From: a virus
Virus record (IMG/VR): IMGVR_UViG_3300035088_000004
Coordinates: 1-64,000 of that record
Direction: 5' to 3' (one strand)
DNA length: 64,000 nucleotides
The notes beneath the pieces were generated by a model. The model was not told where the DNA came from. It made no database searches and was given only the letters and a program-made list of their open reading frames with translations. Positions 22,972-30,865 of this stretch are shown here, piece after piece. Position numbers and translations under genes: made by a program. Numbering within the stretch: the first letter of the stretch is position 1; each line of letters starts with the position of its first letter.

Positions 22972-23436
22972 CTATTGGGTGGGATGGTCCAACTCAGCGT
23001 AGGAAATGTTATGATACTTCAGCAGTCCGATCAGCTTCTCTTCCTGCTTCTCGTGATGCTTCAGGCGAATGTCCAACAGCCCATTAGCCTCACGCGAATC
23101 AATCAACTCGCCATCCAACTCTTCAGCCTTGTTACGCCAGAATAATATCTGCCCACGCATCTGATCTTCCTTCGCTTCCCATTCCTGTCGGCGCTCTTCA
23201 GCTTTTCTAATAACAGATTGAATTTCACGGAGGGTTTCCAACGTAATGCCCACCGGAGAGATCTCAGTTGCGATATGAATGCTGCGAGCCTCTGCGTCAA
23301 TCTTCCTGATCTCGGCAGGCTCGCGTTTCTTCTTAAACCACAGGGTAGATAAAGTTCCAGCGACAGCAAGGACTGCTGTAATCACGTTTGAGAGCAGCAA
23401 CCATGCGTGAGGAATGGGTGTGGTTTCCTGTTGCAT
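22972..23436 (-). CDS. Membrane-anchored coiled-coil protein
   Basis: A 154-residue protein: an N-terminal transmembrane helix (AWLLLSNVITAVLAVAGTL) followed by a basic KKKREP stop and a long charged coiled coil (RKAEERRQEWEAKEDQMRGQ). The layout is that of an inner-membrane spanin or Rz-like protein, or of a structural tether. It is the last gene of the minus-strand block, where lysis functions are common. Confidence 0.6.
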   Translation of the reverse strand: MQQETTPIPHAWLLLSNVITAVLAVAGTLSTLWFKKKREPAEIRKIDAEARSIHIATEISPVGITLETLREIQSVIRKAEERRQEWEAKEDQMRGQILFWRNKAEELDGELIDSREANGLLDIRLKHHEKQEEKLIGLLKYHNISYAELDHPTQ

Positions 23437-23439
23437 CTC

Positions 23440-23904
23440 TCATTGGTCTAGGATCTTATGTAGCCGTGCTATCTCCGATCTAATCGCCTCTTGTTCCCTA
23501 CGGTTGGTGACGGATAGATCGAACGTTGGTTTCAGGTAGCGATCAGGTTTGTTAGCACGCGGGTAGCGATGCCCGTTACGTTGGGCTGTCTCCGGTGGGT
23601 AGACGCGGTTGAAGTCCATCCGCTTGACTCTCCAGAATTCACCGAGACAGGCAGCTTCAGCAGCGTCCGCGTCTTCAAACACCCCTTCGTCTTCATACCA
23701 GCAGAAGGTCAGTTTCTTGCCGTTGATCTCAACTTCATCCAGCGCCGGGATACCGAGCCGGGTGAATGCAAAGCGATTGAAAGGGAGGTAGACGAAGCGG
23801 AAGAAAGCCCGTTTCCACCACGGGCTGCGCGAGTCGATATTGTACTTGCGCTGGCTGACGTGGTGGACTTCGGTGAGCGCGGTCTGTTGCATTTGAGCAA
23901 CCAC
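23440..23904 (-). CDS. Hypothetical protein
   Basis: A 154-residue protein. GTG 23904 is preferred because GGAGG is 5 nt upstream and the longer in-frame extension overlaps the proline-rich gene in another frame. The body is basic and aromatic (WWKRAFFRFVYLPFNRFAFT), followed by an acidic middle (WYEDEGVFEDADAAEAACLG) and a helical C-terminus. No recognised fold. Confidence 0.6.
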   Translation of the reverse strand: MVAQMQQTALTEVHHVSQRKYNIDSRSPWWKRAFFRFVYLPFNRFAFTRLGIPALDEVEINGKKLTFCWYEDEGVFEDADAAEAACLGEFWRVKRMDFNRVYPPETAQRNGHRYPRANKPDRYLKPTFDLSVTNRREQEAIRSEIARLHKILDQ

Positions 23905-23905
23905 A

Positions 23906-24085
23906 TTATCCTCCGGGGCCGCGACCGGGACTATTGGGATCTCCGGGTGGAGGAGGCACGGGAGGCTCGTCAGGATCGCTTGTCGGGCTGGTTCCCGGCC
24001 TGTTGGGAGTAGTCGGCGGCGGGCCCGGTGGCACGATTGGCTTTTCTGGATCTTGCTTAGTCGATTGTCGATCATTGTATTTCAT
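23906..24085 (-). CDS. Small proline-rich protein
   Basis: A 59-residue frame from ATG 24085. After a polar start (MKYNDRQSTKQDPEKP) it is almost entirely Pro, Gly, Thr and Asp, with PPGPPPTTP and PPVPPPPGDP runs, so it is disordered. Its stop overlaps the start region of the following gene (GGAGGATAATGTG carries stop, Shine-Dalgarno and GTG together), a sign of coupled translation. Possibly a linker or spacer protein. Confidence 0.55.
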   Translation of the reverse strand: MKYNDRQSTKQDPEKPIVPPGPPPTTPNRPGTSPTSDPDEPPVPPPPGDPNSPGRGPGG

Positions 24086-24130
24086 CTTGGGCGATTTCCT
24101 TCCTTGTTCGATTGGTGGTCTAACTACCTT

Positions 24131-24724
24131 CTAACGTGGCCTTATTGCAAATGCAATTCCTACTACGACTGAGCCGATGGTTATCAGCGATACGAGCAGG
24201 CCAACGGCGATGATTGCATAAGTGACAGTGTTCTTAGCTCCTGTGCCTTTGCCCGCGCCTTCATAACTTGACTTCTCCAACGCTGAAATCCGGTTGTTGT
24301 ATTCCAAGTCGCGAGCCGCATTAGCCTGTGCAAGCGTTGTCGCTGTCGTGTTCAACACCGCCCGAATGTCATTAGCGGTTGTCTCCGCTGCTCGTGCTAC
24401 CAGTTGGACTGCTGCAAGTGTTCGCTCTGCTTCCGTCAGCCTTGCCGTCTCGTCGCTCTTGCGAAACGCTTCCAGCTTCTGCTGCTCCATCAAATGGATT
24501 TCTCTGTCGTGCTTTTGATGAGCATCCGACAGTTTCTCCATCCATCTGATTGTCTCTTCCAGCCGCCGGATCTCCGCGCCAAGATAGCGATTGTGCATCT
24601 CGCGCAGATCGTCCTGACGCTTGTTGGCTGCGCTGGTTAGATCGAGAACGTTCTTTGTCGGATCGATCACGGCCCCGCCGTAGGCGTCTACCCCTATTCC
24701 TGTTGCTGGTAGTTTTCGCGCCAA
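24131..24724 (-). CDS. Coiled-coil protein with C-terminal membrane anchor
   Basis: A 197-residue protein from TTG 24724. It has a short N-terminal region, a long coiled coil (about residues 35-150) and a C-terminal transmembrane helix (YAIIAVGLLVSLITIGSVVV). This is a tail-anchored topology. It lies directly after a small multi-pass membrane gene; together they could form a lysis or envelope-interaction set. Confidence 0.6.
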   Translation of the reverse strand: MARKLPATGIGVDAYGGAVIDPTKNVLDLTSAANKRQDDLREMHNRYLGAEIRRLEETIRWMEKLSDAHQKHDREIHLMEQQKLEAFRKSDETARLTEAERTLAAVQLVARAAETTANDIRAVLNTTATTLAQANAARDLEYNNRISALEKSSYEGAGKGTGAKNTVTYAIIAVGLLVSLITIGSVVVGIAFAIRPR

Positions 24725-24739
24725 TCACTTGATCTCCCT

Positions 24740-24955
24740 TCACAACCGCGTCGGCACAACTCCAAACAACAAGCTAAGCAGGATTAGAATCATCACGATG
24801 ACAAGTATCACCACCGCAACCTTACGAACAGGCTCCGGCGGGTTGATATACCCGATCAGCCAGTAGATTAACCACGCAATCAGGCAGATGACCACGACGT
24901 AGATTAGCAACGTGATCAATCCACCTGCCGCGAGGGGTGCGAGTAGGGCTAGCAC
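24740..24955 (-). CDS. Small multi-pass membrane protein, holin-like
   Basis: A 71-residue protein from GTG 24955 with AAGGGGAG 7 nt upstream; the longer frame overlaps the previous gene. Two hydrophobic segments (LITLLIYVVVICLIAWLIYW and VAVVILVIVMILILLSLLFG) are separated by a short loop YINPPEPVRK. The two-helix hairpin resembles phage holins and the small Thivi_2564-type membrane proteins. Holin function is a guess. Confidence 0.6.
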   Translation of the reverse strand: MLALLAPLAAGGLITLLIYVVVICLIAWLIYWLIGYINPPEPVRKVAVVILVIVMILILLSLLFGVVPTRL

Positions 24956-24968
24956 TGGATTGCTCCCC

Positions 24969-25226
24969 TTAGACGATCGGTTCAGCGGGCGGCGGCGTTG
25001 GCTCACCTGATGCCGGAGTACCTGCCGTGATAGCGGTGGTAATGTCGTTCGCATCCGCTTCCAACTTGTCAGCCAGCGCGTTGATATTGGTCGCATCCGC
25101 CATGTCATCAGCCGCGATTGCGTCTCTGATTAGCTGTGGAACCGAACTGACGAACGCCAGCACCGAGCCTTTGACTGTAGACATCCGCTCCACTGAAGCG
25201 GTGATTTTTGAAAGGTCAACTGCCAT
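24969..25226 (-). CDS. Small helical phage protein
   Basis: An 85-residue acidic protein: helical core (VPQLIRDAIAADDMADATNI, then ALADKLEADANDITTAITAG) and a Pro/Thr-rich tail. Proteins of this pattern are common as small accessory structural proteins in phages. Function unknown. Confidence 0.6.
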   Translation of the reverse strand: MAVDLSKITASVERMSTVKGSVLAFVSSVPQLIRDAIAADDMADATNINALADKLEADANDITTAITAGTPASGEPTPPPAEPIV

Positions 25227-25227
25227 G

Positions 25228-25566
25228 TTATTTCTCCTCTGATTGTTTAGGTTGATTGATTGCCTGATTCATTTCCCCGGCGTCCTGATCTAGTTCCGAC
25301 GCAAGTTGGTCCACCTTGGACTGATCGTCATTGTCGATGATACCGAGAATCAAATCCAGCTTAGCGTTGATAAATCCCAGGTCGGGGAAATGCACGCCTG
25401 TCTCTAGTAGCTCGATGAGATGGTCTACTTTCTGCTCAAGTCGAGCTTCTTTCAGGTTGACGATCGCCTCAGCAATACGCGCCAGCGCGTTCCTCTGCGC
25501 CGTTGCCTGAGTCAGCCATTCCTGAAACTGTGCGGAGGTAAGTTCGATACGCTCAAAGTCGCTCAT
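25228..25566 (-). CDS. Helical hypothetical protein
   Basis: A 112-residue acidic, nearly all-helical protein with a coiled-coil tendency (LARIAEAIVNLKEARLEQKV, HLIELLETG). One base from the next gene. No family recognised. Confidence 0.6.
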   Translation of the reverse strand: MSDFERIELTSAQFQEWLTQATAQRNALARIAEAIVNLKEARLEQKVDHLIELLETGVHFPDLGFINAKLDLILGIIDNDDQSKVDQLASELDQDAGEMNQAINQPKQSEEK

Positions 25567-25576
25567 TGATTAACCT

Positions 25577-25870
25577 CTACGGCCACTGCGTTCCGACCCC
25601 TATTACCGGCAACGGCTTCGGATTCCTTTGGCAAACACTTGCATCGCCGTTCATAACCAGCTGCGGATAATTCGGCAGTGGGTTGAGTGCTGCGGCTAAT
25701 GCACGCAAGGTACGATCATCACTCCCATCAGCACACAGTTGCTTGAACTTAGCCTGCGCCTCACCCCGCGACATGATAACAGCAGGTTGATTGGCGTCAA
25801 TGGTTACGGCGACAGTTGGGCCTTGGGCCAGTGCCGCCGCAATGACGATGCCGATTAGTCCGTTGGTCAT
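25577..25870 (-). CDS. Secreted small protein
   Basis: A 97-residue protein with an N-terminal hydrophobic segment (MTNGLIGIVIAAALAQGPTV) that looks like a signal peptide. The rest holds two cysteines and a Pro-rich end. No Shine-Dalgarno sequence is visible; the stretch just upstream is the structured segment 25886-26640, so translation may depend on that RNA. Confidence 0.5.
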   Translation of the reverse strand: MTNGLIGIVIAAALAQGPTVAVTIDANQPAVIMSRGEAQAKFKQLCADGSDDRTLRALAAALNPLPNYPQLVMNGDASVCQRNPKPLPVIGVGTQWP

Positions 25871-25885
25871 AAGTGTTTAGTTCAA

Positions 25886-26640
25886 CCCAACGCGCCCCGT
25901 GCCTGTTCCGGTATAGCCGTTCCGCAGTTATCCCGTTGCTGGCTGCCGGGGGCGCGTCAGAGTCGGGGCTGCGAGTGGGAAGCGGCAAAACCATAGATCC
26001 GAAGATCCACGTCTAAGCGCGTCTTACGAAATCGCGCTCCATCCCACTCGCATTGTCAAAGGTTGCGCGGCGCGTGGGTCACATTGAAGTGTTCATCTAT
26101 CACGCCTTCTCATCGCCTCCATGACAGAAGACCGCGCATCAAGTTGAGGCGTCAGTAGCTATCTGACCTTACCACGTAGCAAGCTCGCTAATCTGCATTG
26201 CGTACGGCCTCAGTGTCAATCCCCGCAACACCGCATGTCTCCCAACAAGAGGCTGCTCAACTCCTATCCAGCCATGAATCAAGCGTCCCGGTTACGGTGT
26301 TGCGGGAAAGGGGTTGGGCTGAAGCACCGGGCTTATCCCTCGATTAATCGTTGTACCGCGTTGTTATCGACACAGCCAACAATCACCAGCGCCCCAGCCC
26401 ACAATCAATGAACCGGAGGTCAGGTAGGGCTACAGGGAGGGCTCCGTGCGCCGTTCCTTACTTATGCTGGGCATCGCTCCGGTTCAAATTAGATTACATA
26501 GCCTAGCGCCTCAGTCGTAGCCATCTTTACCCTTCTGGGTTGGCGACTTTAACCGCGATGGCGTGCTGTTTCGGACTTCGCTACGACGCGAGCTTACTAA
26601 GCATCTCCACGGAAAGGCTATGTAATGTTAATTCAGAGTT
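25886..26640 (-). ncRNA. Large structured non-coding RNA candidate
   Basis: About 750 nt with no credible gene and eight long-range helices in series: 26616-26626/26493-26503 (12 bp plus 5 more past a small loop), 26580-26587/26514-26521 (8), 26477-26486/26409-26418 (10), 26386-26401/26315-26330 (16), 26293-26308/26220-26235 (16), 26132-26138/26064-26070 (7-8), 26042-26052/25970-25980 (11) and 25949-25961/25886-25898 (13). On the minus strand the terminal or internal mismatches become G-U pairs (4, 2 and 3 in three helices); on the plus strand they would be A-C. The RNA is thus minus-strand. Its size and phage setting recall GOLLD and ROOL RNAs, but no sequence match is claimed. Confidence 0.7.
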
Positions 26641-26753
26641 CAAAGATCAGTGTGTCACTGCGATTATAATCAACAGCACCATCATCATCCCAACACTCAC
26701 CAACCCCGGCGTCGGAGGCGTGCAGGCGTGGTGGATGAAGCGGGTGAAGGTGG

Positions 26754-26981
26754 TCATTGGCTGCTGGCTCCTATTAACTTGCCGACTATCCCCAACGGCA
26801 ACACAACAGCTACAAACAACACCAACCCAGCAACTCTCCCAACTACCCCGATCAACTTATCTCCAACCTCTACGTCAAGCCGATCCGGCGTGATGATGGT
26901 GGTGAGCAGGTGGAGTGGGTGACGCAGATAGACAGCATCATCATCCAACTCAGCCATACAACCAGCAACCAACTCACTCAT
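26754..26981 (-). CDS. Hypothetical protein with C-terminal hydrophobic segment
   Basis: A 75-residue frame whose ATG lies inside the last codons of the upstream gene (ATGAGTGA). N-terminal acidic domain (CMAELDDDAVYLRHPLHLLT), C-terminal hydrophobic stretch (VVGRVAGLVLFVAVVLPLGI) likely to enter the membrane. Start-stop coupling supports it. Its end abuts the structured RNA segment. Confidence 0.5.
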   Translation of the reverse strand: MSELVAGCMAELDDDAVYLRHPLHLLTTIITPDRLDVEVGDKLIGVVGRVAGLVLFVAVVLPLGIVGKLIGASSQ

Positions 26982-27213
26982 GGCCCGCTCGCTTCAATGC
27001 GTCATTCTCAGCCCTAAACTGCGCGTATGTCGCCGCTGCATCAGCCAGCACTTCAGCACGCGTCTTACCTGTCGCCTGCTGCCGTCTGGCAATCTCAGCT
27101 TCAGCGATGCCTATCAGTTTCTGGCCCAACACGCCGAGTTCGGGATGACCACTAAGTCCGGCGAGGATGGGCAGTGCCTGTTGCAGACCGGCAATAATGT
27201 CGGAGAAGTTCAT
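26974..27213 (-). CDS. Small helical protein
   Basis: A 79-residue protein: amphipathic N-terminus (IIAGLQQALPILAGLSGHPE) and a charged helix (EAEIARRQQATGKTRAEVLA). Possibly membrane-associated. Overlaps both neighbours by a few bases, in line with an operon. Function unknown. Confidence 0.6.
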   Translation of the reverse strand: MNFSDIIAGLQQALPILAGLSGHPELGVLGQKLIGIAEAEIARRQQATGKTRAEVLADAAATYAQFRAENDALKRAGHE

Positions 27214-27662
27214 TTGACTACTCCCTCTATCGTATCAAGATGCTTGTCGAGTGAGCTGACCGCCTTCTGCGCCTTGAACGGCAACAGGTCAGCTAACACG
27301 CTGGAGTACAACTGTCGCAACTCGGCGAGATTGTCTCTGACGAATTGCAAGTCCTGTGGCGGCAGCGTGCCTTGCGGGTACTTCTTGTCGAGTGCGATTA
27401 GCGAGTCATTGAACTTCTCACCCTTGTCGCCGATGGTTCCGAGCTTGTTGGCGATGCGATCCTTGGCGTCAAGCGGCATTTTGCCTGCTGTGTAGAATTC
27501 AGCAACCACGCGATTAGCCAACAACACATCATGGGCCAGTTCATTCGACGCATTGGCCATGCGGTCTAAGTCGCTGGATGACGGGCAAGCGGTGGCAAGT
27601 AGGGCGACTGTGACAATCGCTGCGCAGAGTGCAGGTGATCGATACCGTTGGATTCTCTTCAT
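27210..27662 (-). CDS. Lipoprotein
   Basis: A 150-residue protein with a basic N-terminus (MKRIQRYRS), a hydrophobic segment and a lipobox LLATAC (cysteine about 26), the mark of signal peptidase II processing. The mature part is helical. Phage lipoproteins act as outer-membrane spanins, superinfection-exclusion factors or receptor blockers. The neighbouring membrane protein upstream (27659) and the Rz-like gene at 22972 make a lysis/envelope role plausible. Confidence 0.7.
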   Translation of the reverse strand: MKRIQRYRSPALCAAIVTVALLATACPSSSDLDRMANASNELAHDVLLANRVVAEFYTAGKMPLDAKDRIANKLGTIGDKGEKFNDSLIALDKKYPQGTLPPQDLQFVRDNLAELRQLYSSVLADLLPFKAQKAVSSLDKHLDTIEGVVK

Positions 27663-27940
27663 CGACTAGCCTCTTCCTGTTTAATCACTTCACTAACGGT
27701 AGCGGTAGATGGTCCGGCAATGGCCCGCTCAATCTGCGCGTTGGCTTTCTCAACTGGAACGACTTGCGAGCGGGTGAGCAGGATGTTGAAGAAGCCGACA
27801 ATCACGCTCACCAGCAACATCACCTGCGCCACCTGATCGCCAGTCCAGTGGATTAAGCCGAAGATGATTAACGTCGGGATAATTGCCCGGACCACTTCGG
27901 ATAACCCGCCGAGTATGGCCGCTGGTTCATGATTCAGCAT
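27659..27940 (-). CDS. Two-helix membrane protein, holin-like
   Basis: A 93-residue protein with two hydrophobic segments (VVRAIIPTLIIFGLIHW and VAQVMLLVSVIVGFFNILLT) and a charged C-terminal tail. Size and topology fit class II holins. Its stop overlaps the start of the lipoprotein gene. No endolysin is recognised next to it, so holin remains an inference. Confidence 0.6.
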   Translation of the reverse strand: MLNHEPAAILGGLSEVVRAIIPTLIIFGLIHWTGDQVAQVMLLVSVIVGFFNILLTRSQVVPVEKANAQIERAIAGPSTATVSEVIKQEEASR

Positions 27941-28019
27941 AGGCAGTCTCCAGTTTGATTGTAGCGAGGTTGGTCATTAACCACTGATGTTACACCGCGC
28001 CGGGGTGAATGTCACGGAT

Positions 28020-30212
28020 TTATTGCACGGTTATCGCTATGTTCTTAGTCCCACATGGCCCGCTGATCGTCACCACCGCCGACTTCTTCTTTGCCGCCAG
28101 CGAGAACTCAACAATCGCACTGCCAAGGTTGACTGGTTGCAGGGCGGGCGTCACCGTCACCTGACCCGAGGTTGATGTAGCTGAAACCGTGGAACTCTTT
28201 GGAATCCCGGTTAATGTGACAATCAGCTTGCCTGTTCCCCACGCTGGGATGACTGGACTATTCGTGGTCATCACGCAGAGGGGTGGTGTAGGCGTCGGTT
28301 GTGGCGTTGGTTGCGGCGTCGTTGTTGGCGTCGGACTACTACCCGGCGTTGGACTGGCAATCGGTGTAGCGGTCGGTGTCGGAGTAGCCACAGCACCCGG
28401 CTCCACGTCACCCGCTCCAGCCCACGCATCTCCGGTCCACCTGTACCACGGGCCGAGGACTCCCTGCACGTAGACTGCTCCGTCGAACCATTTGTACATC
28501 AGGCCAAAGCCGCCGCCGGTGTGGATACCGTTACGCAGGGTTTCCCTGTTCAGCCCCAACGTCCACGTCCCACCTGAACTATCGGTAATCGTCGCTCCTG
28601 TCGCTCCATCGGCAGATACGTTGCCCGATGGCGTTGATTGCAGGATGGGCGGGGTTGGGGTTGGCGTGGGAGTCGCTGTCACACTCGGCAGTGGGCTTGC
28701 TGTCGGCGATGGTAACGGCCCACCTGTCCCACCCAGCCGCCAAGCAAGATACCGCCCGCCTGAGCGATACGATTCGTCATACTCCTTGCCTCGGTAATGG
28801 GCCAACCCGCGATAGCCGTCCTTACCGCTGTACGTCGCGTCAAATATCTCATCCCCCCACTTGCGGAATTTGTCGTCCAAAGTGATTGAGTATGCATAGC
28901 CGAATTGACTAATTGCCGTCGCATTCAATTGTCGGGCATCAGAGACTAGATTGCCGTCAGCGGGAGGAAACGGATTTGACGCGCTACCACATCCTGTTTC
29001 ACATGAGAATCCGGTATTAAACTTCCCGTGAACAAAGTAATACATCGTGCGCCAACCATTCGGGTTGTAGCTGTGGAGGTACTCATGCTCGACTGACTTG
29101 AGGATTGCCGCTTTGACGATAGGATCACCTGTCAGACGATGGACTGCGATCATCCCCTCGTTGAGAATGCCAACTTGAAACGGTTGTTCAATGCCTGTCA
29201 TGCCGTCAAGTGCCCCGGGACTTGAATCCTCGATACTAAATCGATACGAACCGTCATCGCTCTGTAACGCGGCATAGTAACTAACCGCGCTTCTCAACAC
29301 CTTCGCAAGAAACTCTGCGCGAATAGCCGGGTCAGGATCAACTGCCGCTTCATTTGCGGCGTACAGAGTCATAAACCCGCCGTCTCGCACACCGTAGTAC
29401 AAGCCCGCCTTTGTTGGGTCTTTCTGAGTCCAGTTTGTGGGTGCTTCCACCCAGCTATTGAACTGGTATCGAACGTAATCCCTGATCCACGGCCACATCT
29501 CCGGTCTGCCGTCTAAGGCGCGGAGTATTAAGCCGTTAAGACTAATCGAGCGCGGCGCAAGGGACTCTCCGCTTAACGAAACAAGATTCTTGCCATAGTC
29601 GATGACAGGTTGACTCCACCACGAATCATTTACCTTCCGTGCACAATCCAAAAACCGTTGATCACCTGTTCGGTAGTAGGTTTCATAACTCACATAGCCG
29701 AAGTCGTAGTAGTTCATGAACCCCTGATAGTTATCCATCTCGCTTGCTGATGGAGAAGCAATCGACTGCCCGGTCAATGTCGTCCCCTGCCACGGGAGCG
29801 TCAACGTCAACTGCGTATCACTCTCAACCGACGCTTTGATCTTGACGATCCTGCCTGCCGCCCCATTGCCGATAATCGCGTAGTCCTTTACCTCGGTTAG
29901 AAAGTGGGTGTTGGAGCCGATGACGATCTTACTACCGTTGGTAACTGCAACTGTGCCGCTAATCACCACGTTCCCCGGCGTGTGGGCCACGTCAGGAAAG
30001 GCGGAGCACAAAGTCAACCCACGCTCGACGGCGGTTGAGTCAAACCAACTTGCGCCGGGGATTGTCGATGTGCCTGACTTGACCTGCGGCCCGATGATGA
30101 AGGCGACTTCAGCGGAGGGGAAGGTTACGGCATCGGTTTGTGCAGCAGAGTGGTGGACAGTGAATCCGGCAACTGTAACAGCCACCGTTACAAATATAGC
30201 AAGTAGTCTCAT
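28020..30212 (-). CDS. Secreted multidomain glycan-active enzyme (toroid fold) with PT linkers
   Basis: About 730 residues from ATG 30212 (AAGGAAAT upstream). Signal peptide (MRLLAIFVTVAVTVAGF, cut near HHSAAQ). Residues about 25-510 hold repeated aromatic-helical motifs such as MNYYDFGYVSYETYYRTGDQ and YYGVRDGGFMTLYAANEA, in the style of (alpha/alpha) toroid lyases or hydrolases. Two Pro/Thr linkers (PTPTPTPP and TPTPTATPIASPTPGSSPTP) flank a Trp/Gly-rich module (GPWYRWTGDAWAGAG) like a carbohydrate-binding domain, and a beta domain ends it. A secreted enzyme in a phage could degrade host or neighbour polysaccharide. The exact family is not identified. Confidence 0.65.
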   Translation of the reverse strand: MRLLAIFVTVAVTVAGFTVHHSAAQTDAVTFPSAEVAFIIGPQVKSGTSTIPGASWFDSTAVERGLTLCSAFPDVAHTPGNVVISGTVAVTNGSKIVIGSNTHFLTEVKDYAIIGNGAAGRIVKIKASVESDTQLTLTLPWQGTTLTGQSIASPSASEMDNYQGFMNYYDFGYVSYETYYRTGDQRFLDCARKVNDSWWSQPVIDYGKNLVSLSGESLAPRSISLNGLILRALDGRPEMWPWIRDYVRYQFNSWVEAPTNWTQKDPTKAGLYYGVRDGGFMTLYAANEAAVDPDPAIRAEFLAKVLRSAVSYYAALQSDDGSYRFSIEDSSPGALDGMTGIEQPFQVGILNEGMIAVHRLTGDPIVKAAILKSVEHEYLHSYNPNGWRTMYYFVHGKFNTGFSCETGCGSASNPFPPADGNLVSDARQLNATAISQFGYAYSITLDDKFRKWGDEIFDATYSGKDGYRGLAHYRGKEYDESYRSGGRYLAWRLGGTGGPLPSPTASPLPSVTATPTPTPTPPILQSTPSGNVSADGATGATITDSSGGTWTLGLNRETLRNGIHTGGGFGLMYKWFDGAVYVQGVLGPWYRWTGDAWAGAGDVEPGAVATPTPTATPIASPTPGSSPTPTTTPQPTPQPTPTPPLCVMTTNSPVIPAWGTGKLIVTLTGIPKSSTVSATSTSGQVTVTPALQPVNLGSAIVEFSLAAKKKSAVVTISGPCGTKNIAITVQ

Positions 30213-30229
30213 TTGACTATTTCCTTGGC

Positions 30230-30326
30230 TTTGCCTCAAAAAGGTCTAAACACCTTCGTTTGCCTCAAAAATCAAGTTGACCGATCTTCGCGCCGCGATT
30301 CGCGGCCAACCTGAGTTTGAGGCAAA
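30230..30326. repeat. Operator-like repeats upstream of the secreted enzyme
   Basis: TTTGCCTCAAAAA occurs twice, 29 bp apart (30230-30242 and 30259-30271), and its inverse TTTGAGGCAAA once (30316-30326). Between the second copy and the inverse lies a perfect GC-rich hairpin (GCCGCG-ATT-CGCGGC, 30292-30306). The first copy starts 18 bp before the start codon of the 28020 gene, so the set is well placed to regulate it. Confidence 0.65.
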
Positions 30327-30335
30327 GGATAGAAT

Positions 30336-30422
30336 TTAGATCTTAACTCCCATCGCGTTTAGCAACTGTTCCTCTTCAAACGTTAATTTACCCTCCGTGA
30401 ATCTGAGAAACAGGTCAAGCAT
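30336..30422 (-). CDS. 28-residue micropeptide
   Basis: ATG 30422 is preceded by AGAGGAA at a normal distance. The product is a short charged helix (MLDLFLRFTEGKLTFEEEQL followed by LNAMGVKI). It is followed on the same strand by the repeat-bearing leader of the secreted enzyme gene, so it could act as a leader peptide. No known homologue by eye. Confidence 0.5.
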   Translation of the reverse strand: MLDLFLRFTEGKLTFEEEQLLNAMGVKI

Positions 30423-30456
30423 GGTCGATTCCTCTTATACAGGTTTCGGTCGTGTA

Positions 30457-30491
30457 GGGGCTGGTGAGTGCTTCGAACACTTGCCAGTCCC
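30457..30491 (+). other. Long RNA hairpin
   Basis: A 14-bp stem: 30457-30470 pairs with 30478-30491 around a 7-nt loop CTTCGAA. Three pairs are G-U if read on the plus strand (30460-30488, 30465-30483, 30466-30482) and A-C on the minus strand, so it is a plus-strand RNA structure. No U-run follows, so it is unlikely to be a simple terminator. Confidence 0.6.
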
Positions 30492-30754
30492 GCTTCTAGC
30501 GAGGCCAACCACTATAGAGACATTGTTTCACACATGCAAGGGCCAATCCGAAATAATTCTTGATCAAAAATCCTGCGTGATTTACTCTTAGCGTGTCGTA
30601 AGCCCTACATTGTGGACGTTCTTCCGACAAGGTTGGAATGGACGTGACAAGAAACAAGGACGATGCGGGCGAGAACGATGTGTGCTGTTCTTTTACAACC
30701 AATCCCAGTTGAGTCTGATTTATATACCCTGGCCTAAGGCTAAGGGGGTTCTCA

Positions 30755-30865
30755 TCAGCCCAAGGCTGACAAAAACATATTAGGCAACCGTTCTTGTCTT
30801 GCCTAAGGTAAATCAAAGCTCGCTGTGCAAAAACTAGGAGACGCGGTACGTCTACCCTTTTTGCA
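30755..30865 (+). terminator. Hairpin cluster with terminator-like end
   Basis: Three consecutive hairpins: 30755-30760/30764-30769 (6 bp, loop CAA), 30780-30787/30799-30806 (8 bp, TTAGGCAA/TTGCCTAA) and a long imperfect one with 30826-30833/30858-30865 (TGCAAAAA/TTTTTGCA) outside and AGACG/CGTCT inside. It is followed by a T-run at 30874-30879. The rest of 30423-31080 shows no convincing gene; a minus-strand 106-codon frame there was rejected. Confidence 0.5.

Noticed and set aside
26540-26922. Plus-strand frames of 117 and 90 codons within and next to the structured RNA
   Set aside because: Composition is unlike a protein (homopolymer Asn/His/Thr runs), no ribosome site, and they overlap a better minus-strand gene and RNA helices.
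30496-30816. Minus-strand 106-codon frame
   Set aside because: It crosses the hairpin cluster, has no ribosome site and no domain-like pattern, although its first 30 residues are not implausible.
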